Shown here: positions 22,652-26,740 of the stretch, piece after piece
How positions within the stretch are numbered: the first letter of the stretch is position 1
How the letters are laid out: each line of letters opens with the position of its first letter
Assembly: GCA_937904375.1 (NCBI GenBank)
Contig: CALDIG010000229.1
Coordinates: 1 to 26,740 of the forward strand
Direction: 5' to 3'
Source: an uncultured Prevotellaceae bacterium
Lineage (GTDB): Bacteria > Bacteroidota > Bacteroidia > Bacteroidales > Muribaculaceae
DNA: 26,740 nt
Made by a program: the position numbers and the translations under genes
Notes under the pieces: model-generated
Told to the model about the DNA's origin: nothing
What the model saw: the letters and a program-made list of their open reading frames with translations, nothing else
The model's database searches: none

Positions 22652-23548
22652 ATGAATCTCAGATTTTTACTTTTGGCGATAATGTTATTGCCACTACTCA
22701 TGCTGGCGCAAGAGACCAGCAAAATCGACACAGTGAAAGTGATTGACAAGCCCAATCAAGTAGTGATTGCCGAGGATGGAGACCAAGTGGTGGTCAACGT
22801 CAACGGGGCTTATCGAGACAAGGACTACAAGTATGAGTACCGCGCCAAGCCGAGCAGCAAAGGCTTCGTCACCAATCAGACCGAGAACCATCCGCTCAGC
22901 TACCAGTTTGGCAGGTGCGACAGCACCCGTTCTAAGCGCAGCTTTGAGGTGTTCACGAGCGACCTTTATATGGGATTTGGAGGCAACAGCGTTGAGCAGG
23001 ACAACCGAGACATCATCAAGCGTTCAAGGTACGATATTGGTATTCTCAACCTTATCGGACTTGGTGTGAATCTCAACCGCACCCGACTCTCCATTGGTAT
23101 GGGTTTCAACTGGTCGCGCTATGGCCTGAACAAGCCCTACGTCTGGAGCCGCGGCGACGATGGAGTCGTTGGACTTGACGCTCTTGGTGGAGAGGCACAG
23201 AATCTCCGCACTTCGCTATTGGTACGTTCAATGCAGTTCCCGCTGTTGTTCAATCAGTATTTGGGCAAACACTGGGACATCACCGTAGGACCAATCTTCA
23301 ATTGGAACTTCTATGCCGATTTCAACACCTCCTACCGCGACGGCGTGAACAACTACAGCGTCACCACTCACGGACTCTATCAGCGCAAATTCTCGGTTGA
23401 CGGCATCGTGATGGTGAGCTGGAAAGGGCTGGGAGCCTACTTCCGCTATGAACCACAATCAGTATTCAAAACCGGCTTCGGCCCCGAAATCAAAAACCGC
23501 TGGACATTGGGCATCGTCCTGCGCGGTGTGGGCTTTGGCGGTCATTGA
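22652..23548 (+). CDS. Outer-membrane beta-barrel protein (PorT/OmpW-like size)
   Basis: The protein has 298 residues. The ATG at 22652 gives the signal peptide MNLRFLLLAIMLLPLLMLAQ; upstream in-frame starts would lie just after the repeat array. After a polar stretch (residues 20-95) come beta strands with alternating aromatic residues, for example RLSIGMGFNWSRYGLN, HWDITVGPIFNWNFYADF and GLGAYFRYEPQSVF, and a final WTLGIVLRGVGFGGH. This pattern suits the small barrels of the outer-membrane-protein beta-barrel group in Bacteroidales. The substrate is unknown. It may be transcribed from an unseen promoter after the heptamer array. Confidence 0.78.
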   Translation: MNLRFLLLAIMLLPLLMLAQETSKIDTVKVIDKPNQVVIAEDGDQVVVNVNGAYRDKDYKYEYRAKPSSKGFVTNQTENHPLSYQFGRCDSTRSKRSFEVFTSDLYMGFGGNSVEQDNRDIIKRSRYDIGILNLIGLGVNLNRTRLSIGMGFNWSRYGLNKPYVWSRGDDGVVGLDALGGEAQNLRTSLLVRSMQFPLLFNQYLGKHWDITVGPIFNWNFYADFNTSYRDGVNNYSVTTHGLYQRKFSVDGIVMVSWKGLGAYFRYEPQSVFKTGFGPEIKNRWTLGIVLRGVGFGGH

Positions 23549-23693
23549 CCTAATCCAGACTAAAGTAGTTATAAAATTCGTTTAATTCGTGTGCTTTTTT
23601 AAAGGAGGACCGAATAAGGATTTTATAGAACTCACCTATATTCATCAAGATTTAAAAAGTTATTAACAAGTAGGTGTTTTTTTAGCGGTTTTC

Positions 23694-23726
23694 TTAGGAT
23701 GGGCTGGTTTAAAAGTTATAATTTTG
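23694..23726 (+). promoter_or_regulatory. Candidate promoter of the lipocalin-like lipoprotein gene
   Basis: TAATTTTG (23719-23726) is a perfect -7 box about 26 bases before the ATG. TTAG at 23694-23697, 21 bp upstream, is an imperfect -33 box. Confidence 0.5.
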
Positions 23727-23752
23727 CAGGTCGAAAAAACGAAGTAGTTGAA

Positions 23753-24238
23753 ATGAAGCGTAAAAACATACTTTGGGGCTGGGCTGTGCTCGTGGTGGCG
23801 ATGATTTGCTGCTGGGCGTTCACCTCATGTGGCGATGACGACAAAAAAGACGAGCCGGCGAGCCAGCTGATGGGAGCTTGGGAATACCAGAAGGACCCCA
23901 TGGTACTGTCGCAGCTCGAAGCGATGCTGGTAGCGCAGCTTCAGCAGGAAGGCGCGCTAACCCAAGAAAACATCCAGATACTGCAAAAGGTGAAGGAAAT
24001 CATTGCCACGGGCGACTTTGTGGTGTGTCTCATGGAAGACGGCGAGACAAGGCTCTACCTCTACAGCGAGAGTGGCTTGGGAATTTTTGTCTCGGGCACG
24101 TGGCTAATGACCGAGAAGGCATTGCTGCTGCAAGTGAGAGACTTAACACTTGCGGTGACTAATATAAACTTTGACGGCACTACACTGACATGCACGATAG
24201 GCGACTTGCCGCTATCGTTCAAGAAATACAGAAGCTGA
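23753..24238 (+). CDS. Lipocalin-like lipoprotein, probably surface exposed
   Basis: The protein has 161 residues from the ATG at 23753; the upstream in-frame ATG at 23699 lies before the promoter's -7 box. The lipoprotein signal ends in FTSC with Cys26, followed by GDDDKKDE. An acidic run just after the lipidated Cys is the export signal that sends Bacteroidota lipoproteins to the cell surface. QLMGAWEYQKDP and later SGTWLMTEKALLLQVRD and LTCTIGDLPLSFKKY suggest a small lipocalin-like barrel, interrupted by a helical segment (residues 52-85, Gln- and Leu-rich) that may insert between strands. Function unknown. It is followed by a very strong terminator. Confidence 0.82.
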   Translation: MKRKNILWGWAVLVVAMICCWAFTSCGDDDKKDEPASQLMGAWEYQKDPMVLSQLEAMLVAQLQQEGALTQENIQILQKVKEIIATGDFVVCLMEDGETRLYLYSESGLGIFVSGTWLMTEKALLLQVRDLTLAVTNINFDGTTLTCTIGDLPLSFKKYRS

Positions 24239-24254
24239 CATTTTTATTCAAGGT

Positions 24255-24297
24255 CAACGCGTCTGCTTGATTGCTCAAGCAGACGCGTTGTCTTTTT
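24255..24297 (+). terminator. Very strong intrinsic terminator (16-bp perfect stem)
   Basis: CAACGCGTCTGCTTGA pairs perfectly with TCAAGCAGACGCGTTG around a four-base loop, TTGC, and is followed by TCTTTTT. It ends the lipoprotein transcript and may also stop the convergent ridA transcript, although no T tract follows on that strand. Confidence 0.92.
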
Positions 24298-24332
24298 GGT
24301 TTGATTCTATGTATTGAGACTTTACTTGGTGA

Positions 24333-24713
24333 TTACTCCACAGCAATCATCTCTATCTCCACTAGAGCTCCCTTGGGTAGGTCTTTCACGGCGAATGCCG
24401 AGCGCGCGGGGAAGGGCTGCTCAAAGAACTCGGCATACACCTCGTTCATGGGAACGAAGTTGGCGATGTCGCTAAGCAGCACGGTGGTCTTCACCACGTT
24501 GCCCAGGTCGAGACCCGCGCTCTTGAGAATGGCTTGAGCGTTGAGCAGCGACTGGCGTGTCTGCTCCTTGATGCCTCCCTCGGGGAAAGCGCCAGTGGCG
24601 GGGGCGATGGGGAGTTGACCTGAGAGGAAAATCATTTTACCCTGGGCAGCGATGCCCTGACTGTAAGGTCCAATAGCGGCAGGTGCCGCGGCGGTGTTTA
24701 AAGCAGTTTTCAT
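24333..24713 (-). CDS. ridA: RidA-family enamine/imine deaminase
   Basis: The protein has 126 residues, standard for the family, and hydrolyses reactive 2-aminoacrylate-type enamines and imines made by pyridoxal-phosphate enzymes, releasing the keto acid and ammonia. The start is the ATG at 24713; the longer frame passes through the promoter. Signatures are GPYSQG (15-20), LSGQLPIAP (30-38), VVKTTVLLSD (73-82) and FPARSAF (101-107) with the active-site Arg104, and EIEMIAV (119-125) with Glu120. It is a single-gene unit, separated from the SPFH gene by a terminator. Confidence 0.95.
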   Translation of the reverse strand: MKTALNTAAAPAAIGPYSQGIAAQGKMIFLSGQLPIAPATGAFPEGGIKEQTRQSLLNAQAILKSAGLDLGNVVKTTVLLSDIANFVPMNEVYAEFFEQPFPARSAFAVKDLPKGALVEIEMIAVE

Positions 24714-24755
24714 TGTGATTGTGTTGTTAAAGATTATTGTAAATTTAGATTTGTG

Positions 24756-24763
24756 CAAAGTTA
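24756..24763 (-). promoter_or_regulatory. Candidate ridA promoter (-7 box)
   Basis: The minus strand reads TAACTTTG, a perfect box, which gives a leader of about 35 bases. No TTTG lies 19-21 bp upstream. Confidence 0.5.
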
Positions 24764-24800
24764 CAACTATTTCCCGAAACAATAAAGTCCTTGTTGCGAG

Positions 24801-24830
24801 AAAAACAGAAAAGCGCCCCGAAAGGCGCTT
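24801..24830 (-). terminator. Intrinsic terminator of the NfeD-SPFH operon
   Basis: On the minus strand AAGCGCC and GGCGCTT form a 7-bp stem with a six-base loop, followed by TTCTGTTTTT. It lies 24 bases beyond the SPFH stop codon and isolates ridA from that operon. Confidence 0.85.
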
Positions 24831-24854
24831 AGATTCTGCATTGTGCATTTCGGC

Positions 24855-25820
24855 TTAGTCTCCCATCTTGAACATATCCTTTATGCCGCCTATGCTGCCC
24901 ATGAGGTTGCTTGCCTCATAGGGGAGGTAAACGGTCTTGGTGGCGGGACCGCTGGCAATAGTCTGCAAGGTCTCGATGTAGTTCTTGGCGAGCAGGTAGT
25001 TGGCGGGATTGGTGCTCTTGCCCACTGCGTCGGTTACTTTCTGGATGGCGATAGCTTCGGCCTCGGCGCGGCGCACGCGTGCTTCTGCCTCACCTTCGGC
25101 GGCGAGGATGGCTTTCTGTTTCTGTGCTTCGGCGCGGTTGATGGTAGAGGTCTTCTCGCCTTCGGATTGCAGGATCACGGCAGCCTTGTCACCCTCGCTG
25201 GTGAGGATGGTGGCGCGCTTGTTACGCTCGGCCTGCATCTGCTTCTCCATAGCCTGTAGCACGCTGGCCGGCGGCATGATGTCTTGCAGCTCCACGCGGT
25301 TCACTTTCACGCCCCACTTGTCGGTGGCCTCGTCGAGCACGGCGCGCAGCTTGTTGTTGATGGTATCGCGCGAGGTGAGAGTCTGGTCAAGCTCCAGCTC
25401 ACCGATGATGTTACGCAGTGTGGTCTGTGTGAGCTTCTCGATAGCGTTGGGCAGATTGCTGATCTCATACACCGCCTTGAAGGGGTCCATAATCTGGAAA
25501 TAGAGCAGCGCATTAATCTGCATCTGGATGTTGTCCTTGGTAATAACGTTCTGCTTATCGAAGTCATAGACCTGCTCGCGGAGGTCAATCTTGTTGGTAT
25601 AGACATACCGTCCGTTGGCGAGCGAGATGATGGTCTTGGCTCGATCGATGAATGGGATGATAAGGTTGATACCGGGCTTGAGTGTGGCATGGTATTTACC
25701 CAGCCGCTCCACGATTTTTGTCTCGCTCTGCGAGATGATTACAATGCTCTTCTTGATGAAAATGAGCACCAGCACTACGAGTGCAATAATCACAATAAGT
25801 GAAATTTGTCCTGAATCCAT
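24855..25820 (-). CDS. SPFH/Band 7 membrane protein (stomatin/QmcA-like)
   Basis: The protein has 321 residues. An N-terminal membrane helix (about 6-22) anchors it in the inner membrane. The SPFH domain follows, with ETKIVERLGKYHATLKPGIN, IPFIDRAKT, the strand-rich ITKDNIQMQINALLYFQI and LRNIIGELELDQTLTSRDTI. Residues 190-265 form an Ala/Glu-rich coiled coil (QAERNKRATILTSEGDKAA and onward) that drives ring-like oligomers. The family organises membrane microdomains and regulates membrane proteases. The gene for an NfeD-type partner lies 66 bases upstream on the same strand, the usual pairing for this family. The proteins probably work as a complex. Confidence 0.93.
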   Translation of the reverse strand: MDSGQISLIVIIALVVLVLIFIKKSIVIISQSETKIVERLGKYHATLKPGINLIIPFIDRAKTIISLANGRYVYTNKIDLREQVYDFDKQNVITKDNIQMQINALLYFQIMDPFKAVYEISNLPNAIEKLTQTTLRNIIGELELDQTLTSRDTINNKLRAVLDEATDKWGVKVNRVELQDIMPPASVLQAMEKQMQAERNKRATILTSEGDKAAVILQSEGEKTSTINRAEAQKQKAILAAEGEAEARVRRAEAEAIAIQKVTDAVGKSTNPANYLLAKNYIETLQTIASGPATKTVYLPYEASNLMGSIGGIKDMFKMGD

Positions 25821-25836
25821 AAGTTTTTTTGTTTTT

Positions 25837-25864
25837 AGTTTAGAGTTATCAGTTCTGAGTTTTA
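25837..25864. repeat. Short heptamer tract between nfeD-like and SPFH genes
   Basis: Four units, AGTTTAG, AGTTATC, AGTTCTG and AGTTTTA, keep a 7-bp register. The core AGTT and the period link it to the arrays at 22462 and next to the CAAGTTT elements. It lies inside an operon, so it is transcribed. Confidence 0.6.
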
Positions 25865-25886
25865 AAAAAAGTTCTAGAATTTTGCA

Positions 25887-26339
25887 TTAGGAAAGGGGGC
25901 GCACGGTGATTATGGTGCTTGCCATTGACACCACCTCTACGTGTGCGTCACGGGCAATGGGCTGCTCGTCCTCGGAGCAGGCCTTCCACGAATCGCCATC
26001 GATTTTCACGCGGCCATAGCCGCCAGCGGGGATGGCGTCGGTCACCACGCCTTTTCGACCTATCATGGCATCGACATTGCTGGGACGGTCCTCACCATTG
26101 CGATGGAAATACTTGAGAGCCAACGGTCTCACAAAAATCAGACAGAGCAGCGATGCCACAGCAAAGATGATAATCTGCGCCGTGAAGCTTGGAACAAAAG
26201 TCGAGGCTATGGCAGCCACAAAGGCACCGATAGAGAAACACATGATGAAGAAGTCGCCGGAGGTCAACTCCAGAATAAGGCAGATGAAACCTACCAGCGT
26301 CCAAAACTGCCACAAGTGGCTACTGAAATACTCAATCAT
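25887..26339 (-). CDS. NfeD-family membrane protein
   Basis: The protein has 150 residues, the short form without the protease domain. Three membrane helices lie at about 10-26, 29-48 and 54-71. Residues 92-150 make the C-terminal OB-fold, with GRKGVVTDAIPAGGYGRVKI and GDSWKA, the family signature. NfeD proteins bind SPFH partners; the gene next downstream encodes one, which supports the call. It is the first gene of the operon; its promoter was not clearly identified (a TATCTTTA-like box at 26396-26403 lacks the final G). Confidence 0.92.
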   Translation of the reverse strand: MIEYFSSHLWQFWTLVGFICLILELTSGDFFIMCFSIGAFVAAIASTFVPSFTAQIIIFAVASLLCLIFVRPLALKYFHRNGEDRPSNVDAMIGRKGVVTDAIPAGGYGRVKIDGDSWKACSEDEQPIARDAHVEVVSMASTIITVRPLS

Positions 26340-26483
26340 AGCTGTATATTTTTAAATAAATAAGGCAATAGTCGCTTTTCCCGTGAAAGATTGTGTAAAG
26401 ATAATAAATAAGTTAGACACCTTCAGGACTATTGGCAAAATCATTGCATTTTACAATCATAATAGCAAAAAATGTGCCAAATA

Positions 26484-26667
26484 TTTAACCTAGATTATTT
26501 ATAGTCCTTGCTTCTGCAAATATCAAAGACCTGCACCTGAGCGCAATGCTCAATCCTCGTCCTTGAATGTAGGATTTACTACATCCTGCGTTGTCGTCGC
26601 TGCGTTCACGCTGATGCACAGCCCCTTGATATTTCTCTACGCAGGACTAAGAATAATCCATGTTAAA
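26484..26667. repeat. 184-bp imperfect palindromic element (MITE-like or long hairpin)
   Basis: The left arm carries TTTAAC, GATTATT, AGTCC, AAATATCAA and ATGTAG (starting at 26484, 26493, 26503, 26518, 26567). The right arm carries their reverse complements, ending at 26667, 26658, 26648, 26634 and 26584. Every pair has its centre at 26575.5 or 26576, so the whole element is one long hairpin with mismatches. Its GC content is higher than that of the surrounding gap. There is no transposase, and no target-site duplication was clear. Confidence 0.75.
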
Positions 26668-26686
26668 GGGGACTCTGTTAATTATT

Positions 26687-26740
26687 CAAGTTTCTAAAGT
26701 TCTAAAACTTTATAAACTTGAAGTTTAGAGGTTAGAGTTT
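26687..26740 (+). repeat. Type A CAAGTTT element with heptamer tail, cut by window end
   Basis: The 34-bp palindrome (26687-26720) begins CAAGTTTCTAAAG and ends CTTTATAAACTTG. Its tail reads GTTTAGA, GGTTAGA, GTTT at the last base of the window. It starts 20 bp after the long palindrome. Confidence 0.8.

Larger units (their letters stand above)
26340..26740. other. 401-bp intergenic region at the window edge
   Basis: It holds about 140 bp of plain AT-rich leader next to the nfeD-like gene, then the 184-bp palindromic element (26484-26667), then a type A CAAGTTT element whose tail runs off the window. A 61-codon plus-strand frame crosses the palindrome but has no start in a good context. Confidence 0.7.

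Noticed and set aside
26512..26695. 61-codon open plus-strand frame across the long palindrome.
   Set aside because: It has no good start codon and its openness is explained by the structure of the element. It could be revisited if the frame is conserved in other copies.

Overview
The window reads as chromosomal DNA of a member of the order Bacteroidales, plausibly a gut Muribaculaceae or Prevotella-like lineage. Promoters fit the Bacteroidota consensus (a TTTG/TTG -33 box and a TAnnTTTG -7 box about 20 bp apart). Secreted proteins carry a type IX-secretion-like C-terminal tail, a dockerin-like C-terminus, and lipoproteins with Bacteroidota-style signals. Shine-Dalgarno sites are rare. No rRNA, tRNA, CRISPR array or transposase gene was seen. 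The family level is inference.

Layout. 1-4919: two divergent genes for large secreted proteins, one with a T9SS-like tail (minus) and one with a dockerin-like pair of calcium loops (plus), separated by a 468-bp AT-rich gap. 5001-10638, all minus: a Wzi-like outer-membrane barrel coupled to a small lipoprotein, then a SlyD-type prolyl isomerase with a ten-cysteine tail, then a PMCA-type calcium P-type ATPase. 11073-13296, plus: a coiled-coil membrane protein, a secreted FG-GAP-like protein and an internally duplicated lipoprotein. 13707-17688, minus: a GT4-like glycosyltransferase and an 882-residue MscS-family channel. 17954-19754, minus: a zinc-ribbon membrane protein followed by a short tail-anchored protein resembling a kinase C-lobe without catalytic residues. 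20012-21517, plus: glutamine synthetase. 21767-22463: a DUF2975 membrane protein with an XRE-family regulator. 22652-24238: an outer-membrane barrel and a lipocalin-like lipoprotein. 24333-26339, minus: RidA, and an NfeD/SPFH membrane-microdomain pair.

Genes are mostly ordinary housekeeping or envelope functions. The unusual content lies between them. (1) A roughly 184-bp element at 26484-26667 is one long imperfect palindrome whose matching segments all share the same centre, as expected of a MITE or a long hairpin RNA. (2) At least six intergenic sites carry related modules that start with CAAGTTT, contain a palindrome, and continue into a 7-bp-phased tail (GTTTAGA-like). In two gaps the modules face each other and make cassettes bounded by inverted CAAGTTTC ends. 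(3) Several tandem arrays have a 7- or 14-bp period (13411-13566, 22462-22574, 25837-25864). (4) Candidate control sites include an inverted repeat on the -33 box before 11073, a perfect palindrome in the leader of the DUF2975/XRE operon, and competing hairpins after glnA.

Protein assignments rest on visible motifs and family knowledge; no database search was run.
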